NCBI GenBank assembly: GCA_017305715.1
Contig: JAFKKG010000024.1
Location: 62,001 to 126,000 of the forward strand
Length of the DNA stretch: 64,000 nt
From: Hyphomicrobiales bacterium
GTDB taxonomy: Bacteria; Pseudomonadota; Alphaproteobacteria; Rhizobiales; Xanthobacteraceae
Reading direction: 5' to 3'
The notes under the pieces are model-generated. The model was not told the DNA's origin. It was given only the letters and a program-made list of their open reading frames with translations, and did not search any database. Of this stretch, positions 19,794-29,015 are shown one piece after another. Both the position numbers and the translations under genes were made by a program. Numbering within the stretch: position 1 is the stretch's first letter; each line of letters opens with the position of its first letter.

Positions 19794-20435
19794 ATGGAAA
19801 ATTCGAGCACCATCGCAACACTGCTGAGCTTCGGCCTCGCGGGAATCGGCTGCCTGGCGATCATCGAGAAATTCGTTCCGCTGTTCCCGTCTTATGTCCT
19901 GCTGATGTTTCTCGGAATGACCGTCTCCGACAGCACAATGCTCACCATGACGATCATGGTGACCACGGTCGGATCAGTCATCGGGGCCGTCGGCTGGTAC
20001 GGACTTGGCAGGGCCCTGGGATCACAGCGAATCGAGAATTTGGTCGCCTGCTACGGGAAATTTATTTTTCTCCGACCCTCGCTCTATGGACAACTAACGA
20101 ACGCCTACCGCAGCAACCACTTTTGGGTAACGCTGATCGGCCAGACCCTTCCGACCGTGCGGATCTATTTGGCCCTGCCGGCTGGCGTGCTCAAGCTCGA
20201 GCCTCGGACATTTCTCGCCGCCACGTCGCTCGGCACGCTGATCTGGAACATGCCGTTCCTAAGCCTCGGATACGCATTGCGCGGCAGTAGTCACGATGCG
20301 GTCAGCATCGGCTTTTGGGTGGCGGTGGCCCTCATTGCGGCAGAATTCGCCATCCTCCTGGGATTTCGCTTTTGCAAAAGGCTCGCCGCGGTTCCTTCCG
20401 GGACAGCCGCGGGCGAACGCAAGAGCGGCATCTGA
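19794..20435 (+). CDS. DedA/SNARE-associated family membrane protein
   Basis: A 213-residue polytopic inner-membrane protein of the DedA (VTT) superfamily, whose members act as lipid scramblases or flippases. Seen are several hydrophobic segments (about 8-40, 44-75, 137-170, 178-205) and the DedA pattern with FVPLFPSYVLLMFLG near the N terminus, GSVIGAVGWYGLGRALG in the first loop, and QTLPTVRIYLALPAGVLKL near 120-138, containing the conserved R and the PAG motif. The ATG at 19794 sits 7 bases after the methyltransferase stop. Context suggests lipid or lipid-linked glycan handling at the envelope. Confidence 0.88.
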   Translation: MENSSTIATLLSFGLAGIGCLAIIEKFVPLFPSYVLLMFLGMTVSDSTMLTMTIMVTTVGSVIGAVGWYGLGRALGSQRIENLVACYGKFIFLRPSLYGQLTNAYRSNHFWVTLIGQTLPTVRIYLALPAGVLKLEPRTFLAATSLGTLIWNMPFLSLGYALRGSSHDAVSIGFWVAVALIAAEFAILLGFRFCKRLAAVPSGTAAGERKSGI

Positions 20436-20753
20436 ACGTCACTGAGTTGATCGGGCCCGGCATCGCATGCCCGATCGCACCGATCCCGCCCCAGCCGAGT
20501 AGATTGCATGAAAGCTTCGCTATCCCGCTTGAGGCCCAGCGCTGACGCTCTTGAGCGCACGGCGGCCACGGCTATGGTTCTTTTTTCGAGCTACAAGCTC
20601 GCGCCGTTTCTCGCTGATGACCAGCGCCGGGGAGCCGGTTTCACATTCGTACTCTTGATCGCGAGTATTTGCTGGCTGCGCTCGACTCTCAGGAGGCAAG
20701 CCAGCCGCGACGCAAGCAAGGCCATTATCAGCTTCGCAGCATTGATCGCGACG

Positions 20754-21629
20754 ATGGTCCGGCGCGACAGGGTTGGTGAGGAACACCCCGGCAGTGCAGG
20801 CACAGCGCCGCCATCAAACACCGCACGATCCCGGGCCGTCACCAAAATCAGGACTCTTTTCATCTCCGACCTGCATCTCGGCACCAAAGGATGCCAGGCC
20901 GACGAGCTGATCGAATTTCTCGGCAGCTACGATGCCGCCACCATATTTCTCGTCGGCGACATCGTCGATGGCTGGCACCTGAAGTCGAACTGGTACTGGC
21001 CGGAGGTGCACAACGATGTCGTGCAGAAGCTGTTGCGCATGGCGAATGAAGGAACGCGCCTCGTCTACATTCCCGGCAACCATGATGAATTCCTGCGCAA
21101 TCATGTCGGTTCAGCGTTCGGCGGCATCGAAATAGCCGCGCACGCGATCCACAAGGGCGCCGACGGCCGGAACTATCTGGTCACGCATGGCGATCAGTTT
21201 GATCTCGTCGTCAACCACGCGCGCTGGCTCGCCGTTCTCGGGGATTGGGCTTATCGAGCCGCGCTGACCTTTAATAAGTATCTCAATTTGGTGCGCCGCA
21301 GCCTCGGCTTCACCTATTGGTCGCTGTCTGCCTGGGCGAAGCTGAACGTCAAGAACGCTGTCAACTATATCGGCCGTTTCGAGGAGATGCTGTCAGCCGA
21401 GGCGCGGCGGCATGATGCCCAGGGGGTGATCTGCGGTCATATCCACCATGCCGTCATGCACGACGACTTCGGCGTGCGCTATATCAACGCGGGGGACTGG
21501 GTGGAGTCCTGCTCGGCCGTGGTCGAGCATTGCGACGGCCGCTTCGAGATCCTGCGATGGGCCGGACCGCGGTTGCATCCCCTGGCAATCGAGACACCAT
21601 CGAGCCCACCGGCAAAGGTCGCGGCGTAA
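20754..21629 (+). CDS. LpxH-like UDP-2,3-diacylglucosamine diphosphatase family phosphoesterase
   Basis: Calcineurin-like metallophosphoesterase of the LpxH/YbbF-like branch. The five metal-binding blocks are visible: FISDLHLG, FLVGDIVDGW, IPGNHDEFL, LVTHGDQFD and ICGHIHHAV. From ATG 20754 it has 291 residues. The frame is open further up, to 20508, which would add about 80 residues with a weakly hydrophobic segment; the family start lies near KIRTLFISDLH, so the shorter form is preferred. The TAA stop overlaps the next gene's ATG by one base (TAATG). Because LpxH itself is housekeeping, this paralog may act on another nucleotide-lipid in the same envelope module (inference). Confidence 0.85.
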   Translation: MVRRDRVGEEHPGSAGTAPPSNTARSRAVTKIRTLFISDLHLGTKGCQADELIEFLGSYDAATIFLVGDIVDGWHLKSNWYWPEVHNDVVQKLLRMANEGTRLVYIPGNHDEFLRNHVGSAFGGIEIAAHAIHKGADGRNYLVTHGDQFDLVVNHARWLAVLGDWAYRAALTFNKYLNLVRRSLGFTYWSLSAWAKLNVKNAVNYIGRFEEMLSAEARRHDAQGVICGHIHHAVMHDDFGVRYINAGDWVESCSAVVEHCDGRFEILRWAGPRLHPLAIETPSSPPAKVAA

Positions 21630-22633
21630 TGCGCGTGCTGATCGCGACCGATGCCTGGCGTCCTCAGATAAACGGGGTCGTTCGCACGCTGGAAAATCTG
21701 GCGGCTGAGGCGCCTTCATTCGGCGCCGATATCACCTTCCTGACACCCCAGGATTTTCCAACGGTGCCGTTGCCCGGCTATCGCGAAATACAGCTTGCGT
21801 TGCCGTCGCCCGGCGCCGTCAAACGCGCCATCGCCGCGGCGCGCCCCGATTCGGTGCACATCGCGACCGAAGGTCCGATTGGTTGGGTCACCCGGTCCGT
21901 GTGCCAGAGGGAAGGCTATCCCTTCACGACAAGCTACCACACCCGCTTTCCGGAATACCTTGCAGCTCGGCTGCCCGTGCCGCTGGCCTGGAGCTACTCG
22001 GCACTGCGACGGTTTCACAACAGCGGCGCCGGCATCATGGTCGGCACGCCAACGCTTGAGCGCGACCTGAAGGCTCAGGGATTCTGCAGGCTCATGCGGT
22101 GGTCGCCGGGCGTCGACGCCGACGTTTTCCGCCCGCGCCCTGAGCGTCCGCTCGCATTTCCCAGGCCGGTTTTTCTGTTTGTCGGCCGCGTTTCCATTGA
22201 GAAAAACATCGCGGCCTTTCTGGCGCTGGATCTGCCCGGCTCGATGGTCGTTGTTGGCGACGGGCCGTCACGCGCGAAACTGGAAACAGAGTTTCCGAAC
22301 GCCCATTTTCTCGGCGTCCGGCGTGGGGAAGCGCTTGCCGAAGTTTATGCATCCGCCGATGTCTTCGTCTTTCCAAGCCTTACCGATACGTTCGGTATCG
22401 TCCTGCTCGAAGCTTTGGCCTGCGGCGTGCCGGTTGCGGCATTTCCGGTCATGGGACCGCTCGACGTGATCGGCCGGTCAGGATGCGGCCGCCTCGACAT
22501 GAATCTGCAACGCGCCGCTATCGGCGCATTGGATATCTCGCGTCAACAGTGCCGCGCCTATGCGATGAATTTTACGTGGCGGGAAAGCGCCCGCCGGTTT
22601 CTGGATAACATCCGGCACGCGCATGGCATGTGA
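21629..22633 (+). CDS. GT4-family glycosyltransferase (mannosyltransferase-like)
   Basis: A 334-residue GT-B fold glycosyltransferase. It starts MRVLIATDAWRPQINGVVRT, the hallmark of the GDP-mannose-dependent MgtA/PimB-like group, and ends with the donor-binding segment SLTDTFGIVLLEALACGVP, containing the E-x7-E motif. FLFVGRVSIEKNI marks the second Rossmann domain. No signal peptide or membrane span is seen; it probably works on the cytoplasmic face with lipid acceptors. Its start codon overlaps the phosphoesterase stop by one base, so translation is coupled. The acceptor is unknown; a glycolipid is likely given its neighbours. Confidence 0.9.
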   Translation: MRVLIATDAWRPQINGVVRTLENLAAEAPSFGADITFLTPQDFPTVPLPGYREIQLALPSPGAVKRAIAAARPDSVHIATEGPIGWVTRSVCQREGYPFTTSYHTRFPEYLAARLPVPLAWSYSALRRFHNSGAGIMVGTPTLERDLKAQGFCRLMRWSPGVDADVFRPRPERPLAFPRPVFLFVGRVSIEKNIAAFLALDLPGSMVVVGDGPSRAKLETEFPNAHFLGVRRGEALAEVYASADVFVFPSLTDTFGIVLLEALACGVPVAAFPVMGPLDVIGRSGCGRLDMNLQRAAIGALDISRQQCRAYAMNFTWRESARRFLDNIRHAHGM

Positions 22634-22762
22634 TCGCTCGCCTCCTTCCGTGCCCGTATTTGGATTTTTCGTAAACAGCGGCCACGCCGCCACATCATAC
22701 CGTTGCTCCTGAAACGTGGCCGGCAACGGCCCATTTTATGCAACGTTTCGAGGTTTGGTAAC

Positions 22763-22839
22763 TGGCGATCCCGGCATGACTCGAACATGCGACCTACGGT
22801 TTAGGAAACCGTCGCTCTATCCGGCTGAGCTACGGGACC
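22763..22839 (-). tRNA. tRNA-Arg (anticodon CCT)
   Basis: The minus strand folds into a 77-nt cloverleaf with CCA encoded. The acceptor pairs GGTCCCG with CGGGATC (one G-U), the D stem is GCTC/GAGC, the anticodon arm is ACGGT-TTCCTAA-ACCGT with anticodon CCT, and the T arm is GCATG-TTCGAGT-CATGC. It reads the rare Arg codon AGG. Confidence 0.97.
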
Positions 22840-22879
22840 GCGAACCCGCGGAACAATGCGGGCGTCGCGATTCCATACC

Positions 22880-22902
22880 AGAGCGGAAGCCTGATCGCCA
22901 GC
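22880..22902. repeat. 23-bp direct repeat, copy 1
   Basis: The 23-mer starting CAGAGCGGAAGCCTGATCGC is repeated exactly at 25050-25072, with partial similarity extending about 10 bases to the left. This copy lies 40 bases from the 5' end of tRNA-Arg. The two copies bracket the TctC, cupin and RraA-like genes. Confidence 0.85.
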
Positions 22903-22916
22903 CCGTCGAGCCTGCC

Positions 22917-23879
22917 CTACGCCTTGATATTGTTCTCGCGCACGACCTGGCCCCAGAAGCCGACCTGCCGGGCGAAGAACGTGCCGAAGTCCTTGGCGTC
23001 GGCGAGCAGCAGCGTCATCTGCTGGGTTTCGCGCAGCTGCGCCGCGACCGCAGGGTCGGTCAGTATCTCGCGAACCGGGTTTGCGATGCCTTCGATGATC
23101 TCCGGCGGCGTGCCCTTGGGCGCGAAGATGCCCCACCAGGCCAGCGTCTCGGAATCGGGGTAGCCGGCTTCGATTCCGGTCTGCGTATCCGGCAGGGAGG
23201 GCAACCGCTCGCGCCCGAGCTGCAGGATGGGGCGAAGCGTGTTGGTTCCGAGCTGCGCCATCACCAGCGCCGCCGATCCCGCGATCAGATCGACGTGGCC
23301 GCCGAGCACGTCATTCATGGCCGGCCCGCCGCCGCGGTAGGGCACATGAATCAGTTCAACACCGGCCTGCTTGGCGAGCATGGTCATCGACAGATGGCCG
23401 AGCGTGCCGATGCCGACCGACGCGTATTTGATCGAGCCGGGCTCCTTCTTCGATGCCGCGACGATATCGGCGAATGTCTTGAACGGCCGGCCGGCATTGG
23501 CCGCGATCACATAAGGCGCGGTGCCGACCAGGAACACCGGCATCAGATCCTGCTCGACGTCGAGCTGCGGCTTTTCGAGGATGGCGGGGATCACCGCATG
23601 CGAGTCGAACGTCACCAGGAATGACGAGCCATCCGGCGGGCTTTTCGCGACCTGCGCCGCGCCGAGCGAACCGGCCGCGCCCGACTTGTTCTCCACCAGC
23701 ACGACGCGCGCAAGCTTGGTTTGCAGATGTGATTGCAGCAGCCGGGCCAGCGCGTCGGTCGAACCGCCGGGTGGGAATGGCACCACCAGCGTCAAATTCT
23801 TCGCCGTTTGCGCCAGTGCGGGCGCGGCGACGAAAGCGGCTGATGCTGCCAATAGGGTCCGTCTCGTGATCTTCTTCAT
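22917..23879 (-). CDS. Bug/TctC-family solute-binding protein
   Basis: A 320-residue periplasmic binding protein of the tripartite tricarboxylate transporter (Bug) family, which captures carboxylates or related small molecules. The signal peptide is clear: MKKITRRTLLAASAAFVAAP followed by ALA-QT. Family marks are LTLVVPFPPGGSTDALAR near 28-45, ENKSGAAGSLGAAQVAKS near 62-79 and HVPYRGGGPAMNDVLGG near 175-191. No TctA/TctB membrane genes are in the window, as is common for the many orphan Bug proteins in this group. The cupin and RraA-like genes upstream on the same strand suggest a shared carboxylic-acid pathway (inference). Confidence 0.93.
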   Translation of the reverse strand: MKKITRRTLLAASAAFVAAPALAQTAKNLTLVVPFPPGGSTDALARLLQSHLQTKLARVVLVENKSGAAGSLGAAQVAKSPPDGSSFLVTFDSHAVIPAILEKPQLDVEQDLMPVFLVGTAPYVIAANAGRPFKTFADIVAASKKEPGSIKYASVGIGTLGHLSMTMLAKQAGVELIHVPYRGGGPAMNDVLGGHVDLIAGSAALVMAQLGTNTLRPILQLGRERLPSLPDTQTGIEAGYPDSETLAWWGIFAPKGTPPEIIEGIANPVREILTDPAVAAQLRETQQMTLLLADAKDFGTFFARQVGFWGQVVRENNIKA

Positions 23880-23921
23880 TTCTCTCCCCCTGATGTTGCT
23901 GCTTTTTTTTGTTTCGCAGCT

Positions 23922-24293
23922 TTATTGATTACCGAAGCCCGATCCGGGCTTTTTGTATTCCGGCCGCGGCGGACTGAAGATATCGAGCACGCGCGCGCCC
24001 TCCGGCCCGGCGCGCATGGTGTGCGGCACGTTGCCCGGCGTGCGCCAGAAGTCGCCCTTCTTCACTGCAATCTCCTCACTGCCCTGCACCCGCACCGCCG
24101 AGCCGTCGAGCAGCACGCCCCATTGTTCCTCGGGATGATGGTGCAGCGTGCCTTGCGCATGCGGCGCCAGCGTCACCACCGACAGCATCGCCTGCTCGCC
24201 GGCGAAGATGCGCGTCGTCACGCCGGCCGCGAGATCGCGAAACAGGCCGTCATGCGGGTTGTCCAGATTGTGAAACTCGTCCTTCTGACTCAT
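23922..24293 (-). CDS. Cupin-domain protein
   Basis: A 123-residue single-domain cupin. The two cupin motifs are visible: HAQGTLHHHPEEQWGVLLDG near 46-65, with the metal-binding His/Glu set, and PGNVPHTMRAGPEGARVLDI near 86-105. It could be a small dioxygenase, isomerase or binding protein. It lies between the RraA-like gene (30 bases away) and the Bug-family binding protein (42 bases away) on one strand, consistent with an operon for an organic acid. Substrate not predictable. Confidence 0.85.
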   Translation of the reverse strand: MSQKDEFHNLDNPHDGLFRDLAAGVTTRIFAGEQAMLSVVTLAPHAQGTLHHHPEEQWGVLLDGSAVRVQGSEEIAVKKGDFWRTPGNVPHTMRAGPEGARVLDIFSPPRPEYKKPGSGFGNQ

Positions 24294-24323
24294 CGTCGCG
24301 TCCTCAATTCCGATATGTATCGA

Positions 24324-24962
24324 TCATGATTTTCCGTAAGAGCCCTGGTAACGGCCCTCGCGGATCGCAATCAGCGTTTGCTCTTCCCGCGCAGTCTGGG
24401 CGCGGACCGCCTCGAGCAATGACGGCGCGATCGCGGCCGGAAACGACACCACGCCGTCCTCGTCGCCGACCACGATATCGCCCGGCGAAATCACCGAGCC
24501 GCCGATCGAGACCGGCACGTTGATTTCACCGGGGCCGCTCTTGTAGGGCCCGCGGTGAATCACCGCGCGCGCAAAGCACGGGAAATCGGAGGCGGCGAAC
24601 GAGGCAACGTCGCGGATCGCGCCATCGATCACGTAGCCGGCAGCGCCGCGATATTCCGCGATGGTCTTCATGATTTCGCCGACCAGCGCCCTCGACTCGT
24701 CGCCGCCGCCGTCGACCACGATCACATCGCCCGGCCCGACCAGTTCGAGCGCCTTGTGAATCGCAAGATTGTCGCCCGGCCGGGTGCGGACGGTGAAGGC
24801 CACGCCCACCAGTCTGCTGCCGCGATGAAACGGCCGCAGCCCGACAGCGCCGGGCAGCCGGGCAAGGTTGTCAGAGATGATCGAGGTCGACGCGCCCCTG
24901 AACGCCTCGATCAGGTCGGGCGCCGGCTTCGGCACATTTTCCATGGCAGTGGTGATGCTCAT
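24324..24962 (-). CDS. RraA-like / CHA-HMG aldolase family protein
   Basis: A 212-residue member of the RraA-like superfamily, which includes 4-carboxy-4-hydroxy-2-oxoadipate aldolase / oxaloacetate decarboxylase. Motifs include SIISDNLARLPG near residue 27, GDVIVVDGGGDESRALVGE near 79-97 (the G-x-x-x-x-x-G loop) and VIDGAIRDV near 112-120 with the catalytic Arg-Asp region. The start at 24962 follows a strong AGGGGAG ribosome site about 11 bases upstream; a longer frame to 25181 lacks this. Given the catabolic neighbours, aldolase or decarboxylase is more likely than an RNase E inhibitor. Confidence 0.87.
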   Translation of the reverse strand: MSITTAMENVPKPAPDLIEAFRGASTSIISDNLARLPGAVGLRPFHRGSRLVGVAFTVRTRPGDNLAIHKALELVGPGDVIVVDGGGDESRALVGEIMKTIAEYRGAAGYVIDGAIRDVASFAASDFPCFARAVIHRGPYKSGPGEINVPVSIGGSVISPGDIVVGDEDGVVSFPAAIAPSLLEAVRAQTAREEQTLIAIREGRYQGSYGKS

Positions 24963-25049
24963 GTTGGACGGCTCCCCTTTACGGCTTCGGCATACATGCA
25001 AATGTGCGCCATGCGCCCTGCTGAAACTGCGGGCTTGGCCATCCCTTAT

Positions 25050-25072
25050 CAGAGCGGAAGCCTGATCGCCAG
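25050..25072. repeat. 23-bp direct repeat, copy 2
   Basis: Exact copy of the 23-mer at 22880-22902, in the same orientation, upstream of the RraA-like gene. Around 2.2 kb separate the copies. Confidence 0.85.
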
Positions 25073-25232
25073 ACTCGCAGCCGAATCGATTCGGCATGCC
25101 ATACCTTGGCGCATGGGGACTGCTGGTTGCGTCCGGGGCGTCCTGGACCGAGGATTTTTCCTGCCGGCATGCTTGCCGCACCCCGGTGCGGTATCAAGGA
25201 ACGTCGCAGTGCGGCGCGGCCGTCGCGGACGT

Positions 25233-27221
25233 TCAGGCCGCTGCGCGACTGCCGGTCACCCGCGCAAGCCAACTCACGTATTGTTCGCGAAGTTCGCCCT
25301 CGGCCTGGACCTCGAGGCTGGCGCTACTCTGCGTTCCGCCCCGAACGATGAAGGCCAGCGGTCGGGACATACCTTCAATTTGAATTTTGCCGACTGCATC
25401 CAGCTTCAAGCCGGGAATGCAGGTGATCTTAGCCCCGCCTTCGGAGATATCAAGGATTCGAGATTCGACCTTCTTGCCTGCGCTCTCGACGATCGCCGGA
25501 ATATCCACGTCGTATCGCGCGGAGGAACGCCGGTCAGTATCCTCGGAAGAATTTCTTACAACCCGCACCAATATTGTCCGCAAGGCAGCAACGGAATCTG
25601 CCGCCCCAGAGATGGTCTCCTTGACCTCCGCCGCCCGTTCGTTCAATTCCGCCGCATCCTCGCTGACGTTTGCAATCTTTGAAGATACTTCCCGGTTCGA
25701 CTGTGCAGACTGCTCGATGCTTCTGGCGATCTCCTGGGTAGCCATTTGTTGCTGCTCGATAGCCGCCGCGATGGCGGTGGCGACCTGATCGACCTCGTTT
25801 ATTTCACTTCCGATGTGACCCACCGCATCAACAGCCGCTTGCGTGGCGACCTGAATTTCGGCAACCAGGCGGTTGATCTCCTCGGTCGATTTCGCCGTCT
25901 GGTGAGAAAGCGATTTGACCTCAGAAGCGACGACTGCGAATCCTCTGCCAGCTTCTCCGGCCCGTGCAGCTTCAATAGTGGCGTTCAATGCCAGCAGATT
26001 GGTCTGGCTCGCGATTGAACCGATATTCCCGCTCATTTCAGCCACTTTGGACACGACCAGCGACAGCGACTGTATGGTGCCCTGAGCCTTCATGCTGCTT
26101 TGAACGGCATGACCGGTAACCGAACTCGCGCGTTGAATCTGACTGCCGATTTCTCTGATCGAGGCTGACAATTCTTCCGCCGCCGCCGAAACCGTCTGGG
26201 AATTGGCCAGCGCCTGTACCGAGGCGGCGGCAACAGCTTCAGAATTCATGGATAGATGGCTCGCCAGTTCCGTCAGCCCCGCCGCAACGTTTGCGACTTC
26301 TCTTGTGGCAGCACCTACAGAATCGACGGAACTGCCGGTTTCGCGTTCGACCGTTTCGGCCATCCCGAGAAGCGCGGTTCGTTTAAGGATGGAAGCCTCT
26401 TGGGCCGCCTTCCCCTGCTCGTCCTGAAGACGACGATTTTCGACCGCCGCCCGTTTGAAGACCTCCACCGCCTGGGCCATGGAACCAACCTCGTCCCCTC
26501 TTTCGACGGAGGGAACGTCGATATTCAAATCTCCAGCCGCGAGCCGCTTCATTACTTCCGTCATCCGCACCACCGGGCGAATGACACCAAATGCAATTCC
26601 AAAAATGCCAAGCGCGAGAACCAACAGCACGGTCCCGGAAACTGACCAAACCATCGCGGTGAACTTCGCATCCATCTTGACTGCTGTGGCCTCGAGCATC
26701 GTGTTATCATCTGTCGCTTTCTTCACGATAGCGTCGATGATCGCGCGATGAGCAGCGTAAGCCGTTTGCACCTTCTTATAAATTTCGGTGGCGGAGGACT
26801 TCTTCGCGGCAATTGCCGGAAGGAGCTCGTTGTTTGTTATCTCCCAGAATTTTGCAACTTCGGCGTGGGATTCCTTTACCAATAGAGACTTCACCGCAGG
26901 ATCAAGATCGGACTTGCCCCAGAACTCGCGACGCTCATCATAGTCCTTGCGCAACTGGGTCAAACGTTCGATTCTTGCAGGCAATGTATCAGGCTCCTGC
27001 AAGGCCAGCGTAGCCTCAAGATAGGCTTCCAGCACGTAAGCCGGGGGCGGCAGAATGTCTGCAATCAGATCGTTGCCGAGCTTGATGTGGCTATAGAGCG
27101 GTCCGCCCACGCGAAGCTGTTCCAGCGCATAGCCGCTCGTGAAGAACAATGCGGCAAAGCCAATTGCACTGACCAAACCGAACAGCGAGATTGCGGTTGA
27201 AACGGAGAATCGAAATTTCAT
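25233..27221 (-). CDS. Methyl-accepting chemotaxis protein with C-terminal PilZ domain
   Basis: A 662-residue chemoreceptor. It has an N-terminal membrane segment (about 8-30), a roughly 160-residue periplasmic helical sensor, a second membrane segment (about 193-213), HAMP (about 214-268), and a signalling domain with the hairpin-tip sequence [20 protein letters not shown]. Unusually, a PilZ domain follows (about 560-655) with both c-di-GMP signatures: RSSAR (RxxxR) and DISEGG (D-x-S-x-x-G). So it could tie chemotaxis output or methylation state to c-di-GMP. No che genes are adjacent. The sequence is somewhat AT-richer than its neighbours. Confidence 0.94.
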   Translation of the reverse strand: MKFRFSVSTAISLFGLVSAIGFAALFFTSGYALEQLRVGGPLYSHIKLGNDLIADILPPPAYVLEAYLEATLALQEPDTLPARIERLTQLRKDYDERREFWGKSDLDPAVKSLLVKESHAEVAKFWEITNNELLPAIAAKKSSATEIYKKVQTAYAAHRAIIDAIVKKATDDNTMLEATAVKMDAKFTAMVWSVSGTVLLVLALGIFGIAFGVIRPVVRMTEVMKRLAAGDLNIDVPSVERGDEVGSMAQAVEVFKRAAVENRRLQDEQGKAAQEASILKRTALLGMAETVERETGSSVDSVGAATREVANVAAGLTELASHLSMNSEAVAAASVQALANSQTVSAAAEELSASIREIGSQIQRASSVTGHAVQSSMKAQGTIQSLSLVVSKVAEMSGNIGSIASQTNLLALNATIEAARAGEAGRGFAVVASEVKSLSHQTAKSTEEINRLVAEIQVATQAAVDAVGHIGSEINEVDQVATAIAAAIEQQQMATQEIARSIEQSAQSNREVSSKIANVSEDAAELNERAAEVKETISGAADSVAALRTILVRVVRNSSEDTDRRSSARYDVDIPAIVESAGKKVESRILDISEGGAKITCIPGLKLDAVGKIQIEGMSRPLAFIVRGGTQSSASLEVQAEGELREQYVSWLARVTGSRAAA

Positions 27222-27819
27222 GAGAATATGATCCAGCAGCGGGGTAGCCGACGATACGGGAGTACACTCGCAAGATTACAAGACGGTCGTTGCCGGGGTT
27301 CTAACATCTGGCTCCGTACAAACACGTAGCTGTTCGCCCTCGAAGCCAGCCGGCTTGCGTCCGGCATGAACATTCCAGGCTCGGCATATCTGCAACCGCA
27401 GCACCGTTCGAATCGTTCAGGCGGAAGATCGTGCCGCCGACAGGATCTCAATTCGGTTGTGGCGACTTGAATGCTTCGCGCGCGTGAAGATGTATTACGC
27501 GCATTAAGGCAGCGCCGAAAATGTGCCCAAACTGAGCGCGGCCTCCTAATGTCACGTTGAGATCGAGGCCCGTACGACCACGGGGACGCCTCGCCAAGCG
27601 TGACTCAGCAATGATGGCCATTCGTCTGGGCACGTTGGATTGAATGGCTGCGCCAGACCGCCTTGTCCTGATGGTCCGCCAAGTCCGAGCCCCGTATGAT
27701 TACGGGCCCGCGCAATCGCGCGAAGTAGGACGCTACTTCTCTGATAGGTTGCGCCAGATCAATTGCCGGAAGCCGGTTTCTGCCACTATCCGGAGATTGA
27801 CGACAATGGATTGGACCCA
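27222..27819. other. Long intergenic region without a convincing gene
   Basis: Short frames on both strands show no family pattern, no good ribosome site and no codon bias. The region presumably contains divergent promoters for the PilZ chemoreceptor and the NarL-type regulator. Nothing else was recognised. Confidence 0.5.
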
Positions 27820-28431
27820 ATGCGTCCTGAAAGCCCGGAACGGGAAATCTTCATACTTGATGATGAAGCCGATGTTCGTGAAGCCTTGCGGACGATCCTC
27901 CAGTCCGGCGGCTACAAGCCAGTCTGCTTTGCGGACGACGTTGGATTGCTGGAAACCGTGCGGCGACGCTGTCCAGTCGCCATACTTCTCGACGTCAACC
28001 TTCCGGGAAGATCGGGCCTCGAAATCCTGAAAGATCTGGCCGATTGTCCAGCCCCGGTCGTTATCATCTCCGGACGAGGCGACATCCCGACGGCGGTGAC
28101 GGCCATCAAGGAAGGCGCCCAGGATTTCATACAAAAGCCGTTCAGGGGCGGGGAGTTGCTGGGGCTGCTTGAAAAACTTCTTGCGGCCTCGTCGACCAGG
28201 TGCCACGAGGCACTCGGGAAAAAAATATCATCAGTGAACTTTCCCGGCCGCGAGCCTCTCACACGGCGCGAGCGCGACGTGCTTCGGCAGGTCGTAATCG
28301 GTGCATCCAATAAGGAGATCGCCACCGCGCTCGGAATCAGCTTTCGGACAGTCGAGGAGCACCGATCGAATATCATGCGGAAGCTGGGAGTGAAGAATGC
28401 GGCTGAACTAATCATCGCCGTTCTGAAATAG
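27820..28431 (+). CDS. NarL/FixJ-type response regulator (orphan)
   Basis: A 203-residue regulator with a receiver domain (IFILDDEADVREAL at the start, phospho-acceptor Asp in AILLDVNLPGRSG, VVIISGRGD, and the conserved Lys in FIQKPF) and a LuxR-type helix-turn-helix near the C terminus (LTRRERDVLRQVVIGASNKE then IATALGISFRTVEEHRSNIM). This is the FixJ/StyR arrangement. I chose the ATG at 27820 because it sits just ahead of the receiver; a TTG at 27763 would add 19 poorly conserved residues. No partner kinase is adjacent. It lies between two chemoreceptor genes and might regulate one of them (inference). Confidence 0.9.
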   Translation: MRPESPEREIFILDDEADVREALRTILQSGGYKPVCFADDVGLLETVRRRCPVAILLDVNLPGRSGLEILKDLADCPAPVVIISGRGDIPTAVTAIKEGAQDFIQKPFRGGELLGLLEKLLAASSTRCHEALGKKISSVNFPGREPLTRRERDVLRQVVIGASNKEIATALGISFRTVEEHRSNIMRKLGVKNAAELIIAVLK

Positions 28432-29015
28432 CATCCCTGCCCCGACGCGACCCGCTTGGCTCGATCGTGACGAAGCGATCCACCGGAAGACAAGCAGCCT
28501 GCAACGAGTTCGCAAAGTTACAGCAAACACCGACGCTTGAACGGCGGCTCGTCGCGGCGGCGCACCATTTCGCCGGCATCGATCTGATCTCCGAGCTTCG
28601 ATCCCGGGAAGACCCGTAGTCCAAAATTAACCGATCCATTGATCGAATCGCCTAGAACTTTGTTCGCAGTGGGGAGAACATTCGCAATGGGCAAATCACA
28701 CGACATGATCGTGCGCCTGGATCTGGACGAATAAAGATTCCGTACGGTCATAATCTGAACTGCCTGGTCCAGAACGACATGGCGAAGAAAATCGTGCTCA
28801 CATTTTCCGTATCCCATCAAGATTCCGATCGAGTTCGTGAGTCCGACGAAAGGTCTCACCGTTGCGCAGTCGTGTTGCGCAAAACGAGGTGCTTTCGCGT
28901 TGCTTTCGTGTGGCTGCAGAAATCGGTTGTTCAGTCTGGCTTCGCATGGATTCCGGAGCAGCCCCTGTCGAAACTTGCCAGATGAACCGCAGGAAAATTC
29001 AAACGGAGAACGTAC
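28432..29015. other. Intergenic region, possible 50-residue ORF at 28467-28619
   Basis: A small plus-strand frame from GTG 28467 to TAG 28619 reads as a helical, protein-like sequence (NEFAKLQQTPTLERRLVAAA inside it), but it has no clear ribosome site or family match. A long minus-strand frame across 28518-29303 overlaps the next gene and looks like an antisense shadow. Otherwise nothing was recognised apart from the leader of the globin-coupled receptor. Confidence 0.3.

Noticed and set aside
20508-20753. N-terminal extension of the phosphoesterase gene
   Set aside because: In frame, but weakly conserved in appearance, and the family start is just after 20754. It may be leader sequence; kept only as a note.
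22763-22839. tRNA-Arg as an integration site for the 23-bp repeats
   Set aside because: The repeats are outside the tRNA and not at its 3' end, and no integrase is nearby, so an att-site call is not supported.
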